Under the pieces are notes generated by a model, which worked only from the letters and a program-made list of their open reading frames with translations, did no database searches and had not been told where the DNA came from. A program made the translations under genes and the position numbers. A DNA stretch of 46,555 nucleotides, taken from contig UQQI01000007.1 of NCBI GenBank assembly GCA_900543055.1, positions 1 through 46,555 on the forward strand. Direction: 5' to 3'. The stretch is from an uncultured Mollicutes bacterium (GTDB lineage: Bacteria; Bacillota_I; Bacilli_A; RF39; UBA660). Positions 8,046-17,271 of this stretch are shown here, piece after piece (position 1 is the stretch's first letter; each line of letters starts with the position of its first letter).

Positions 8046-9062
8046 TTACTTCTCTACTCCACTTTCTAATAAAGTTAATTTTTTATTTTCTAAATCAACT
8101 TCAATTTCAACGCCTAATGGCATGACATTCCAAAGCCAAGCATGTCCAAAATGACCATTAGAAATAATTGGTAAATCTGTTCGACTAAATATTCTACAAA
8201 CTTCTTTGATTACTTCATTATATTCGTCATAATATTTACCATTCTTTGGTCTTCCAACTATAATTCCTTTTATTACTCCAAGAATACCTTGTACTCCCAT
8301 ATTTTGTAATACTTCTTTTACAAGAGCTGGATCTGGTTGTTCATCACTTGTCTCAATAAATAAAATCTTATCCTTCCACTCATCAAGTGTTGGCCAAATC
8401 TTTGTTCCATTAATAGATACAAATACATCAATACATCCACCAAGAAGACTTCCTCTAACTACTCCACTTCCTTGAACAACTTCATACTCTTTATCATCGT
8501 GTATATCTAAAATACTTGTACTCCAATCAAGCGGATCATTAGCATACTTTCCACTATGTGGTAGTAATAACTCATCATTTACACTAAATATAGTATTCTT
8601 AACAGTTTCTACATCAATACTAGGAACTTCTGGTAAAGAAAATTCAACTCCAGCAGCAGGTCCATAAAAAGAAACAAGTCCTGCGTGATACATCATAAAA
8701 TGATTAGCTGTAGTATCAGAAAATCCCATAAAAACTTTAGGATTATTTCTAATAACATCAAAATCAATATATGGAAGTATTCTAATAGTATCATTTCCTC
8801 CAGTAAGAGTAAAAATACCTTTAATAGAATCATCCTTAAAAGCATCCATTAAATCCTTTGCACGTAACTCTGGATGTTCATAAACTTCACGACTACCAAT
8901 AAGTGCATTAGGCATTAAAATAGGCTCTATCTCTAATAAATTTTTTAAATTATTAATTGCTCTATCAAGTCTAGCCTTATTTGCTTCATCTCCAAATAAT
9001 CCACTAGATAAACTAACTAAAGCAACCTTATCCCCTTTATTTAACTTTTTAGGTTTAATCAT
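8046..9062 (-). CDS. LD-carboxypeptidase (peptidase family S66, LdcA/MccF-like)
   Basis: 338 aa from the ATG at 9062, which has a GGAGGG site at ideal spacing; a longer frame starting at 9092 is less likely. The Ser nucleophile is S115 in MGFSDTTA. A Glu in LFIETSDEQP and a His in NGHFGHA complete the expected Ser-Glu-His triad of S66 enzymes. The family either trims the terminal D-Ala from murein tetrapeptides (LdcA) or hydrolyses microcin C-like peptide-nucleotides (MccF). No signal peptide, so cytoplasmic, consistent with muropeptide recycling or self-immunity. Which of the two cannot be decided here. Confidence 0.85.
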   Translation of the reverse strand: MIKPKKLNKGDKVALVSLSSGLFGDEANKARLDRAINNLKNLLEIEPILMPNALIGSREVYEHPELRAKDLMDAFKDDSIKGIFTLTGGNDTIRILPYIDFDVIRNNPKVFMGFSDTTANHFMMYHAGLVSFYGPAAGVEFSLPEVPSIDVETVKNTIFSVNDELLLPHSGKYANDPLDWSTSILDIHDDKEYEVVQGSGVVRGSLLGGCIDVFVSINGTKIWPTLDEWKDKILFIETSDEQPDPALVKEVLQNMGVQGILGVIKGIIVGRPKNGKYYDEYNEVIKEVCRIFSRTDLPIISNGHFGHAWLWNVMPLGVEIEVDLENKKLTLLESGVEK

Positions 9063-9090
9063 ATTATCCCTCCTAAGATTATTATAAAAC

Positions 9091-9116
9091 AAAAAGATAA
9101 ACTAAACTAGTCTATC
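9091..9116 (-). terminator. Terminator overlapping the tex stop codon
   Basis: Nine-bp stem GATAGACTA / TAGTTTATC with a 3-base loop followed by TTTTTG on the minus strand. The tex TAG is inside the loop-side end of the stem. A TATAAT sits shortly downstream (9081-9086) for the LD-carboxypeptidase gene. Confidence 0.75.
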
Positions 9117-11268
9117 TTTCAAGTAAACTAAGAGATACTTTATTTTTCTCTAATGAAATATCATCAACGTAGCAATCAACTATATCTCCAACACTAAATA
9201 AATCACTTGGATGTTTAATATAACTATTACTTAATTTACTAATATGAGCAAGTCCATCATCATGTAATCCAATATCAATAAATAATCCGAAATCAACTAC
9301 ATTTCTAACAGTACCTTGTAACTTATCCCCAACATGTAAATCTTTTATATCTAAAACATTACTCTTTAAAATTGGTTGTGGATAAGAGTCTCTTGGGTCT
9401 AAATTAGGTTTCTTTAAAGATGAAATAACATCTTCTAAAGTATATTTATCAGTATTATATTTAGAAAAATCATTCTCTACATCAATTTTATCAAGACTCT
9501 CAACTAACTCACTACTGCCAATATCTTTAATAGTAAATCCTAAATCTTTTAACACACTTAATGCAACATCATAACTTTCTGGGTGAATTGCTGTTGAATC
9601 AAGTACATTATCACCATCATTAATACGAAGGAAACCTATTGCTTGTTCATAAGCCTTAGGAGTAAGTATTTTTTTCTTCTTTATCTCATCACGAGACATA
9701 ATCTTACCAACACTCTCACGGTAGTCAATAATCTTCTTTATAGCAGCTTTAGTTACACCAGATACATAACTTAATAAAGATGCACTAGCAGTATTTACAT
9801 TAACACCTACACTATTTACACATTTTTCAACAACAAAATCTAATGAATTAGATAAATTCTTTTGAGAAACATCATGTTGATATAAACCAACTCCAATACC
9901 TTCTGGTGGAATTTTAACAAGTTCGGCAAGTGGATCTTGTAATCTTCTACCAATACTTACTGCACTTCTTTTTTCAACCGCAAGATCAGGAAACTCCTCA
10001 ATTGCTTGTGGAGAAGCACTATAAATTGATGCCCCAGCTTCACTTACAATAACATATTTACAATTAAGATTATATTTACTAATCATATCAGCACAGAACT
10101 TTTCAGACTCACGAGAAGCAGTACCATTACCAATAGAGATAATATCAACATTATATTTCTTTATCAATTGAACAACTACTTCCATAGAAAGTCTGATTCG
10201 CTCTTCACTATCTCCTTTTAAGAAAGGTTTAATAACTGTACTATCTAAATACTTTCCATTCTTATCAACTACAGCTAATTTACAACCATTAATATATCCT
10301 GGGTCAAATGCAAGAACAACTTTTTCTTTTAATGGAGGAGTTAAAAGTAATGCTTCCAAGTTCTTTCCAAAGTTATCAATTGCAGCCTCATCACCCTTCT
10401 CAGTTAAATCACTTCTAATTTCACGCTCAATACTAGGTCCAATCAATCTCTTATAAGAATCATTTATAGCATTCTTAACATAACTAGTAACAAAACTTTT
10501 ATCATTCTTAATCATTTTCTTTTCTAAGTAAGCAATTATCTCATCATTATTAACATCTATACTAACAGTAAGAATCTTCTCTTTTTCTCCTCTATTAAGA
10601 GCAAGTATTCTATGAGGTTTAATCAATTTTACAGGTTCATTGTAATCATAATACATCTCATATATTTTATTTTCATCATCTGCACCCTTTTTCAATTTAG
10701 AAGTAATAACACCATTCTTATAAAAATAACTTCTAATCCATTTTCTATAAAAAGCATTGTCACTTATCCATTCAGCAATTATATAACAAGCGCCAGTAAC
10801 TGCATTCTCAGTATTTGGAACTTTATCATTTATAAACTTACTACATAACTTATCAATGTCCCCTGTCGTTGGAAAAGTCATCATCATTTTAGCAAGTGGC
10901 TCTAGCCCAAGAGCAATTGCCTCGGTTGCCTTAGTCTTCTTTTTTTCTTTATATGGTCTATAAATATCTTCTACTTCTACAAGCTTACTACATTTCATAA
11001 TATTATCTTTAATCTCATCAGTAAGCATACCCTTCTCATCAATTAATCTAATAACATCTTCTTTTCTCTTTAATAAATTAACTTGATATTCATAAACTTC
11101 ATTAATACTTCTAATTGTCTCTTCGTCAAGAGCTCCAGTAACTTCTTTTCTATATCTCGCAATAAAAGGTATGGTATTTCCATCACTAAGTAAATTTAAA
11201 ACAACGCTTACTTGTTTATCACTTATATTTAAATTAGTTGCTATCTCTTTTATTATTGTCTCATTCAT
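9112..11268 (-). CDS. tex: Tex-family RNA-binding transcription accessory protein
   Basis: 718 aa, the normal Tex length. Order seen: N-terminal helical region with PFIARYRKE, a YqgF/RNase H-like core (VLAFDPGYINGCKLAVVD), helix-hairpin-helix region (NTASASLLSYVSGV) and a C-terminal S1 RNA-binding domain at about 640-718 (GDKLQGTVRNVVDFGLFIDI, DGLAHISKLS). Tex binds nucleic acid and modulates transcription, and it is widely conserved. It has its own promoter and terminator, so it is monocistronic apart from possible read-through. Confidence 0.95.
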   Translation of the reverse strand: MNETIIKEIATNLNISDKQVSVVLNLLSDGNTIPFIARYRKEVTGALDEETIRSINEVYEYQVNLLKRKEDVIRLIDEKGMLTDEIKDNIMKCSKLVEVEDIYRPYKEKKKTKATEAIALGLEPLAKMMMTFPTTGDIDKLCSKFINDKVPNTENAVTGACYIIAEWISDNAFYRKWIRSYFYKNGVITSKLKKGADDENKIYEMYYDYNEPVKLIKPHRILALNRGEKEKILTVSIDVNNDEIIAYLEKKMIKNDKSFVTSYVKNAINDSYKRLIGPSIEREIRSDLTEKGDEAAIDNFGKNLEALLLTPPLKEKVVLAFDPGYINGCKLAVVDKNGKYLDSTVIKPFLKGDSEERIRLSMEVVVQLIKKYNVDIISIGNGTASRESEKFCADMISKYNLNCKYVIVSEAGASIYSASPQAIEEFPDLAVEKRSAVSIGRRLQDPLAELVKIPPEGIGVGLYQHDVSQKNLSNSLDFVVEKCVNSVGVNVNTASASLLSYVSGVTKAAIKKIIDYRESVGKIMSRDEIKKKKILTPKAYEQAIGFLRINDGDNVLDSTAIHPESYDVALSVLKDLGFTIKDIGSSELVESLDKIDVENDFSKYNTDKYTLEDVISSLKKPNLDPRDSYPQPILKSNVLDIKDLHVGDKLQGTVRNVVDFGLFIDIGLHDDGLAHISKLSNSYIKHPSDLFSVGDIVDCYVDDISLEKNKVSLSLLER

Positions 11269-11286
11269 ATTTTACACCTCCTATTT

Positions 11287-11315
11287 ATAATAACAAAAAC
11301 AAAAAAAGATGTAAA
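11287..11315 (-). promoter_or_regulatory. tex promoter fused to the upstream terminator
   Basis: TTTACA (11310-11315), 17-base spacer, TATTAT (11287-11292). The -35 hexamer is part of the terminator stem of the preceding small gene. Confidence 0.6.
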
Positions 11316-11324
11316 TTACATCTT
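11301..11324 (-). terminator. Terminator of the 60-aa gene
   Basis: Near-perfect palindrome AAGATGTAA / TTACATCTT followed on the minus strand by a run of seven T. Confidence 0.8.
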
Positions 11325-11341
11325 CTTATAAACTAAATTTA

Positions 11342-11524
11342 TTATCTAACTAAAGATTTTTCTTTTTCTTTCATAAGACTATCAAAATAATCTTTACTAA
11401 TAAAATCGTAATCAACAACGCTTCCATTAAAATCTCTATCTAACGCAACTTGTCTCATAGATACATATTTATCTAATCCAATCATATTATCAGTATGACT
11501 TGGAGAAACTTTTACACACCACAT
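11342..11524 (-). CDS. Hypothetical 60-aa orphan protein
   Basis: Not recognised. It is 60 aa, acidic in the middle and basic at the end, with no membrane segment. Support for reality is contextual: it sits alone between a candidate promoter at 11534-11562 and a clear terminator 17 bases past its stop. There is no ribosome site before the ATG, and the predicted transcript would begin within a few bases of it, so it may be a leaderless message. Alternatively the transcript is a small RNA or the frame is a remnant. Confidence 0.45.
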   Translation of the reverse strand: MWCVKVSPSHTDNMIGLDKYVSMRQVALDRDFNGSVVDYDFISKDYFDSLMKEKEKSLVR

Positions 11525-11533
11525 ATTAGTTTT

Positions 11534-11562
11534 ATTTTGTTCTTATAATTTATTAAAGTCAA
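11534..11562 (-). promoter_or_regulatory. Candidate promoter for the 60-aa gene
   Basis: TTGACT (11557-11562), 17-base spacer and CAAAAT, which matches the -10 consensus at four of six positions. Good -35, weak -10. Confidence 0.4.
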
Positions 11563-11573
11563 TATACAAAATT

Positions 11574-11593
11574 AAAAGAGACCAATTAGTCTC
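11574..11593 (-). terminator. Terminator after the 3D-domain gene
   Basis: Palindromic stem GAGACTAATTGGTCTC followed by TTTTAATTTT on the minus strand. It ends the long priA-to-3D gene string. Confidence 0.75.
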
Positions 11594-11614
11594 CTCAAAT
11601 ACTATTAGATATAA

Positions 11615-12238
11615 TTAATAACCATATCTTACTATTTCAAATACTAAGCCCTTTTCAGTACCATGTCCAAGAGCAAGACTTTCATTTGGAAAAAGTAAAT
11701 CGAACATAAATCTTTTACCTTTTCCAATTGCTCCACCTCTATCTAAGACAATAGCATAGAACTCTCCTAATTTACTTCCTTTAACTCTAACTATAGAACC
11801 ATAGGGATAACTAGCATCACCTGCTACTATTCTAACTGTTCCATAAGTTTTATCACTATAAGTATAATTACCACTACGAGCATCATACCCACCACCAAGT
11901 CTTCCACTACAACCTACACAATCAGGTCCATATGAAGACATAGTTCCAACTTGTGTTTCCAATACATCAGTTATAATATTTCCTGTAACTAAACTATTAG
12001 AAACCGAAGTTTCCATTATGCTAAGACTTTCATCAAATAAATTCTTTTCACTATCAGTAATATCATCAACTAAAACTTTACTCTCTTCAACTAACTTCTT
12101 ACCTTCAGTAAAAACACTAGTATTTAAAGATTGTGTTTTCTTCTGAATATCAACCTTTTTATTACTAAAATTTAAGAAAATCATTAAAGGAATTGCTAAG
12201 ACTAAAAATACATTCAGCCCATAATAAAATTTCTTCAT
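11615..12238 (-). CDS. Membrane-anchored 3D-domain cell-wall protein
   Basis: 207 aa from the ATG at 12238, which has GAGGAG six bases upstream; the longer frame needs a TTG start. An N-terminal membrane segment (GLNVFLVLAIPLMIFL) is followed by a Lys/Ser-rich linker. The C-terminal half is a 3D domain with its Asp residues in VLDRGGAIGKG and MFDLLFP. 3D domains occur in lytic transglycosylase-like proteins such as YabE/YocH and act on peptidoglycan (family knowledge). The pair CVGCSG near the domain start could bind metal or form a disulfide. It is the last gene of a run beginning at priA. Confidence 0.82.
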   Translation of the reverse strand: MKKFYYGLNVFLVLAIPLMIFLNFSNKKVDIQKKTQSLNTSVFTEGKKLVEESKVLVDDITDSEKNLFDESLSIMETSVSNSLVTGNIITDVLETQVGTMSSYGPDCVGCSGRLGGGYDARSGNYTYSDKTYGTVRIVAGDASYPYGSIVRVKGSKLGEFYAIVLDRGGAIGKGKRFMFDLLFPNESLALGHGTEKGLVFEIVRYGY

Positions 12239-12287
12239 AAAAAAACTCCTCACATACATTCTATCATGTATAGAGAAATTTTTCAAA

Positions 12288-13181
12288 TTAGTCCATTTTC
12301 TCGCAACTAAATCCTGCTTGTAACATACTTGTTTTAACTCTATCTACGTCTTCTCCATTATCAAATTTTAACATATCAGCACCTGCTTCTGTATACGCAG
12401 CAGATGTTTGTTCATAGTCATATGTTGCAAGATCAAATTTTTCTGTCTCAACTAATTTTCCATTTTGATAATCACATTCGATTGATGCTCCAGTTAAAGA
12501 TTCAAGACCATCTCTAATATCAGTACATTGTTTATTCAATTCATTTAAAGTAGCCTCATCTTGTGTAATATCTCCTCTAGTTGTAGTTTTAAATGTAACC
12601 TTTTCAATCTTATTATCAGTAAATTGGAAAGTTCTAACATAATTTTTATCTAAATTAGCAGTTGTACTATCTAATTTACAAACTAACTTACCTGTAGTAA
12701 TTTCAATTACAGTTTTATCTTTTTTATCAAACAAATCACTCATATATTGAGTAACTTCAGGTAAAAAGATAATAAATGCTAAAATAAGCACAAAGAAGAA
12801 AAGCATTAAACCAATTTTAAATTTACTAGGTGGCTTATACTCCACTTCTACTTTCTTTAGTTTTTCATTAACCATAGCACCTGCATTATTTTGTTCATTA
12901 TTATGTGTTGTTGCTTCTACTGCTGTATCAGTAATTCTTGGAGCATCACTTGTTGTTGATATAGTTGAAGAGTCAACACCTTTTAATGCTGCTGTTGGGT
13001 CATTTACTATTTGTGGCGTAGTTGGTGCAGTCATTTCTGGTATCTCAGTTGGATTAGATACAATCTGTGGAGTAACTGGAGAAACACCATTAAAAGGAAC
13101 AGAACCAACAGATGGAATATTAGTAGTATTACTAGTTACATTATTAGTACCTACATTTGTATTCTTATTCTCATTATTCAT
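12288..13181 (-). CDS. Hypothetical membrane protein with Asn/Thr/Pro-rich N-terminus
   Basis: 297 aa from the ATG at 13181 with an AGGAGT site. Residues 1-110 are low complexity (Asn, Thr, Pro, Val) and include imperfect repeats of TPQIVxxPT. A single membrane segment follows (IGLMLFFFVLILAFIIFLP). The C-terminal 130 residues form a compact predicted outside domain with a few Cys (KLVCKLD, KQCTDI, IECDY, FSCEK). The type resembles small lipoprotein-like domains of the DUF1307/YehR kind, but I do not claim homology. The disordered part is predicted to be cytoplasmic. It lies between rpe and the 3D protein. Confidence 0.75.
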   Translation of the reverse strand: MNNENKNTNVGTNNVTSNTTNIPSVGSVPFNGVSPVTPQIVSNPTEIPEMTAPTTPQIVNDPTAALKGVDSSTISTTSDAPRITDTAVEATTHNNEQNNAGAMVNEKLKKVEVEYKPPSKFKIGLMLFFFVLILAFIIFLPEVTQYMSDLFDKKDKTVIEITTGKLVCKLDSTTANLDKNYVRTFQFTDNKIEKVTFKTTTRGDITQDEATLNELNKQCTDIRDGLESLTGASIECDYQNGKLVETEKFDLATYDYEQTSAAYTEAGADMLKFDNGEDVDRVKTSMLQAGFSCEKMD

Positions 13182-13221
13182 ACTATCAACTCCTATTATA
13201 TTCAAATTATATCACAGAAAA

Positions 13222-13848
13222 TTACCTTAAACTAGATATTTTCTCTTGAAAATTTTCACTTCCAACAATATAACTTCCAGCAGTTAACATATCTGCATCA
13301 AGACACTTATCTTTAGTCTTATCATTAATACCACCATCTACATTAATCGCAATATTTAATTTATAAGAATTAATAAGTTCTCTAATCTCTTTTATTCTAT
13401 TATTAGTCTCTTCTATAAATGCTTGTCCCCCACGTCCTGGAACAACACTCATAACAAGTATTAAATCTAAATATGGTAAATATGGTATTAATTTATACAC
13501 TTTTGTATCAGGAGATATAGCAATTCCACACTTAATCGAATAGTCTTTAATTAATTCTAAATTTTTTATAATATCTTCACTACTTTCAACATGAAAAGTA
13601 ATATATTCACAATTAAGCTCTGCGTATAATGGAATATATTTAGATGGATTTTCAACCATTAAATGAACATCAAGTCTTTTTGAAGTATAATCACTTATAT
13701 GCTTCATTTCACTAAAAGGCATAGTTTTGTTAGAAACAAACTTTCCATCCATTACATCAACATGTATAAAGTCAACGTCTGTATCATTCAATTTAACCAA
13801 ATCTTCTGGTATATTTTTACTACTTAAAAAAGATGCACAAACTCTCAT
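13222..13848 (-). CDS. rpe: Ribulose-phosphate 3-epimerase
   Basis: 208 aa TIM-barrel enzyme. Diagnostic blocks are FIHVDVMDGKFV, DVHLMVENP, VMSVVPGRGGQAFI and AINVDGGIN, holding the metal-binding His/Asp residues. It interconverts ribulose-5-phosphate and xylulose-5-phosphate. Its start overlaps the rsgA stop by ATGA, as in the conserved prkC-rsgA-rpe order of Bacillus. Confidence 0.95.
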   Translation of the reverse strand: MRVCASFLSSKNIPEDLVKLNDTDVDFIHVDVMDGKFVSNKTMPFSEMKHISDYTSKRLDVHLMVENPSKYIPLYAELNCEYITFHVESSEDIIKNLELIKDYSIKCGIAISPDTKVYKLIPYLPYLDLILVMSVVPGRGGQAFIEETNNRIKEIRELINSYKLNIAINVDGGINDKTKDKCLDADMLTAGSYIVGSENFQEKISSLR

Positions 13849-14678
13849 TTCTTATCCTCCTTTATAAAACTAAGATAATTTAAATATCTACTCTCTAATA
13901 TATTATTATCTTTTACTGCTTTTTTTACCAAACATTCTTCTTCATTTGTATGATTACAATCACTAAAAGGACAAGGAAAACTCTTAAACTCAATAAATGC
14001 ATTGCGAATATCTTCATTAGAATAATTTTTAAATTCAAGTGAAGAAAACCCAGGAGTATCCATTACCTTACCACCAAATAATTCAAATAATTCAACTACT
14101 CTAGTAGTATGTCTTCCACGTCCTAAAGCAGTAGAGACTTCTCCTGTTTCTAAATTCCATTTAGGATTAAGTCTATTTAACAAGGTACTCTTACCAGCAC
14201 CTGTTTGTCCTGTAAAAACACTAATCTTATTTTTAAGTAACTCCTCAATTTTTTCAAGTTCAGTATTATAAACAACACAATATCCAATACTACGATAATA
14301 GTCTAAAGTCTTCTCTATATTTTCTAACTCATAAGATGTTAATAAATCACTCTTCGTAATACATATAATTGGCTTAACTTTATTAATCTCCATTAATACA
14401 ATAAATTTATCAAGTAAATTAAGTGAAAAGTCAGGTAACTTCAAACTAGTAATTAAAAAAGCTTGATCAATATTACTTACCTTAGGTCTATAAAATAAAT
14501 TTTTTCTAGGAATGACTTCTTCTATTAACTTTTTATCCTTATTGAAAAGAACATAATCCCCAACTACTGGAGTAATATGTTCTTTTCTAAATATACCTCG
14601 ACATTTACAAGGATAAATATTATTTTCAAAGTTAACAAAATGTAAATCACTACTAATTTTAACAATTTGTCCCTTCAT
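13845..14678 (-). CDS. rsgA: Small ribosomal subunit biogenesis GTPase RsgA
   Basis: 277 aa. Circularly permuted GTPase order: N-terminal OB fold, G4 ITKSD before G1 GQTGAGKST, then DTPGF (G3). The C-terminal zinc motif (CPFSDCNHTNEEEC) is present. It checks late 30S assembly. It directly follows prkC, which is the standard synteny. Confidence 0.95.
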   Translation of the reverse strand: MKGQIVKISSDLHFVNFENNIYPCKCRGIFRKEHITPVVGDYVLFNKDKKLIEEVIPRKNLFYRPKVSNIDQAFLITSLKLPDFSLNLLDKFIVLMEINKVKPIICITKSDLLTSYELENIEKTLDYYRSIGYCVVYNTELEKIEELLKNKISVFTGQTGAGKSTLLNRLNPKWNLETGEVSTALGRGRHTTRVVELFELFGGKVMDTPGFSSLEFKNYSNEDIRNAFIEFKSFPCPFSDCNHTNEEECLVKKAVKDNNILESRYLNYLSFIKEDKK

Positions 14679-14686
14679 AAATCCCC

Positions 14687-16531
14687 CTATTGATTTTCTG
14701 TATCATCTGGTGATGCGCTTGGTGTTGTAGTAGTACCACTACTTGGTGTTGTAGATGGTGATGATGAAGCAGCTGGCTTCTTTGTAGGTTTTACTGCATA
14801 TTTAACAGTTAAACTAGAACCTCTTGAAATAGTACTTCCAACTCTTCTTGATTGACTAATTACTTTTCCTTCAGCATAAGCATTTGTCTCAACTGGTTCT
14901 AATGTACAATTTAATCCATATTCATCACATAAAGCTTGAACATCATCTTTAGTCCATCCTTCACTCGCCATATCAACAAATAACTCTGCATCATCCGGTA
15001 CATATAAAACTAAGATATCTCCTTCTTTTACTTTACTACCAGCAGCAAGTGATTGACCAATAATTATATCTTCTTCATACTTTTTACTCTTATCACTAAC
15101 TTCACGTTTCTCAATAGTAACATTTAATCCATACTTAGTTTCAAGTAATGTCTTAACTTCTATTGAATTTAGTCCTGTATAATCTTCAAGTTCAACACTT
15201 TCATCTCCACTAGACTTAGTAATTGTAACTTCTGTTCCTTTTTTTACTTTTTTATCTTTTGCAGGACTTGTCTTAATAACTCTATTTTTCTTTATCTTAT
15301 CAGATGCTTTTGTTTTAATATCACTATTCGCAACTAAACCTACTTTTTCAAGTTTAGCTTCGCACTGACTAACTTTTAATCCTTCACAGTTTGGAACTTT
15401 GATACTCTTATTTCCACCAAACATTGGTAAAATGAAGAATATAAATAATAAAATTAAAACGATTGCTCCAAAAATAGCAGCTAAAATTATTATAATTTTT
15501 TTATTTTTATTAAATGCTTTATCATCTGCTGACTCTTCTGCATCATCTTCAACATTTTCATCTGTATCTTTTGGTTTTTCAAAATTTTTAGGTTCTTCTT
15601 CATCTAAGAATTCCTCTTTTGTCTCTTCTTTTTGAGGCTTAACTTTTTTCTTAGATTCACTTTCATTTTCTGGATATTTATATTGATAAACTTCTTCATC
15701 CATTCTATCATCATCAAGTGCTGTTAACAAATCGTCATGCATTTCACGAGCACTATCATATCTATTCTTAGGATTCTTAGCTGTTGCTCTTTTTATAATA
15801 TTCTCAATACTTTGAGGAATACTTGGATTCTCTTCTCTAATACTTGGAATCGGCTCCCTCATATGTTTTAAAGCAATCTCAACCGCATTATCTCCTCTAA
15901 AAGGTAGTGTTCCTGTTAATAACTCATAGAATATTATACCCATAGAGTAAATATCACTCTTGATTGTACTACCTTTTCCGCTAGCTTGTTCTGGTGGTAA
16001 ATAATGAACACTTCCCATTACTGAATTAGTTTGAGTAAGCTGTGTAGCATTAAGCGCCATAGCAATACCAAAATCCGTAATCTTAATTTGTCCATCATTA
16101 CGAATCATAATATTTTGAGGCTTTAAATCTCTATGAATTATATAAGAATCATGGGCATGAGCCATACCATCAGTAAGTTGAAGCATAATATCAATTGCTT
16201 CACTTAAAGTAAGACTACCTCGCTTTTTTAATAATTGTTTTAAAGTCTTCCCTTCAACGTATTCCATTACAATATAGTAAGTACCATTATCTTCTCCAAC
16301 ATCATACATCTCAACAATATTAGGATGTGCAAGAGATGATGCTGATAATGCTTCTCTTTGAAATCTTCTTACAAACTTCTCATCATTAGATAAGTCTCCT
16401 CTTAATACTTTTATCGCAACATTTCTATCTAAAATACAATCATATCCTAGATAAACGTTAGCCATTCCACCTTCGCCAATTGATCTAATTACTTCATAAC
16501 GATCATTTATTTTTTGCCCCTTTGTAATCAC
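14687..16531 (-). CDS. prkC: PASTA-domain Ser/Thr protein kinase
   Basis: 614 aa. The cytoplasmic kinase domain occupies residues 1-270: glycine loop GEGGMANVYLG, Lys41 in VAIKVL, HRDLKPQN with Asp135, and DFG Asp153. An acidic/basic linker leads to one membrane helix near 345-367 (IIIILAAIFGAIVLILLFIF). About three PASTA repeats follow, ending in a Ser/Thr/Pro-rich tail. It senses muropeptides or lipid II outside and phosphorylates division and cell-wall factors (family knowledge). The first gene in the pair, prpC, overlaps it by ATGA. Confidence 0.95.
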   Translation of the reverse strand: MITKGQKINDRYEVIRSIGEGGMANVYLGYDCILDRNVAIKVLRGDLSNDEKFVRRFQREALSASSLAHPNIVEMYDVGEDNGTYYIVMEYVEGKTLKQLLKKRGSLTLSEAIDIMLQLTDGMAHAHDSYIIHRDLKPQNIMIRNDGQIKITDFGIAMALNATQLTQTNSVMGSVHYLPPEQASGKGSTIKSDIYSMGIIFYELLTGTLPFRGDNAVEIALKHMREPIPSIREENPSIPQSIENIIKRATAKNPKNRYDSAREMHDDLLTALDDDRMDEEVYQYKYPENESESKKKVKPQKEETKEEFLDEEEPKNFEKPKDTDENVEDDAEESADDKAFNKNKKIIIILAAIFGAIVLILLFIFFILPMFGGNKSIKVPNCEGLKVSQCEAKLEKVGLVANSDIKTKASDKIKKNRVIKTSPAKDKKVKKGTEVTITKSSGDESVELEDYTGLNSIEVKTLLETKYGLNVTIEKREVSDKSKKYEEDIIIGQSLAAGSKVKEGDILVLYVPDDAELFVDMASEGWTKDDVQALCDEYGLNCTLEPVETNAYAEGKVISQSRRVGSTISRGSSLTVKYAVKPTKKPAASSSPSTTPSSGTTTTPSASPDDTENQ

Positions 16532-17271
16532 TTATCTTCACCTTCTTCACGAACCAAATAAGCAACCGAAATATTATCTGTTCCACCCCTGTTATTAGCT
16601 TTTCTAATTAGCTTAATAACTTTATCTTCGACACCACCTACGCCAAGAAGAACTCTCTCAATTTGTTCTCTTTCAAGCATTCCAGTTAAACCATCACTAG
16701 AAAGCAGAATCTCAGAAACATCCATATCACAATCAAAGATGTCAACATCAACTTCCATAGAAGCACCAAGCGCTTTCATCAAAACATTTTTCTTTGGATG
16801 AACACTAGCTTCTTCTTTAGTAAGTTCCCCTGCACTAACAAGTAAATTTACTAATGTATGATCATATGTAACTTTATGTAAATTACCATCTTTCATTACA
16901 AAACCACTAGAATCTCCAACATTTCCAAATAATAAATATTCTTTAGTAAGCAATGCCATAACAAGAGTAGTACCCATTCCTTTACTTTCTGGATGAGTCT
17001 TCTCATGTTTAAATATTAAAGAATTTATCTCATTAACAGAATCTCTTATCCAATTAACCGCATCTACTTTAGACATATTCATAAATGTATCTTTAAAATG
17101 TTTTCCTAAATAATTAATTGCAATAGATGAAGCAACCTCCCCTGCAGAATGACCTCCCATTCCATCAGCGATTGCCATTAAATAATCATTATCTTTATTA
17201 CTAACAATAATTACACTATCCTCATTATGGTCTCTTACTTTACCAGCATCAGTTAAATAAAAAGATTTCAT
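16528..17271 (-). CDS. prpC: PP2C-type Ser/Thr phosphatase
   Basis: 247 aa PPM phosphatase. Metal-binding motifs are NEDS near the start, AIADGMGGHSAGEVAS, SSDGLT and GGTDNIS at the end. It reverses PrkC phosphorylation. ATGA overlaps join it to both rlmN and prkC. Confidence 0.95.
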   Translation of the reverse strand: MKSFYLTDAGKVRDHNEDSVIIVSNKDNDYLMAIADGMGGHSAGEVASSIAINYLGKHFKDTFMNMSKVDAVNWIRDSVNEINSLIFKHEKTHPESKGMGTTLVMALLTKEYLLFGNVGDSSGFVMKDGNLHKVTYDHTLVNLLVSAGELTKEEASVHPKKNVLMKALGASMEVDVDIFDCDMDVSEILLSSDGLTGMLEREQIERVLLGVGGVEDKVIKLIRKANNRGGTDNISVAYLVREEGEDK

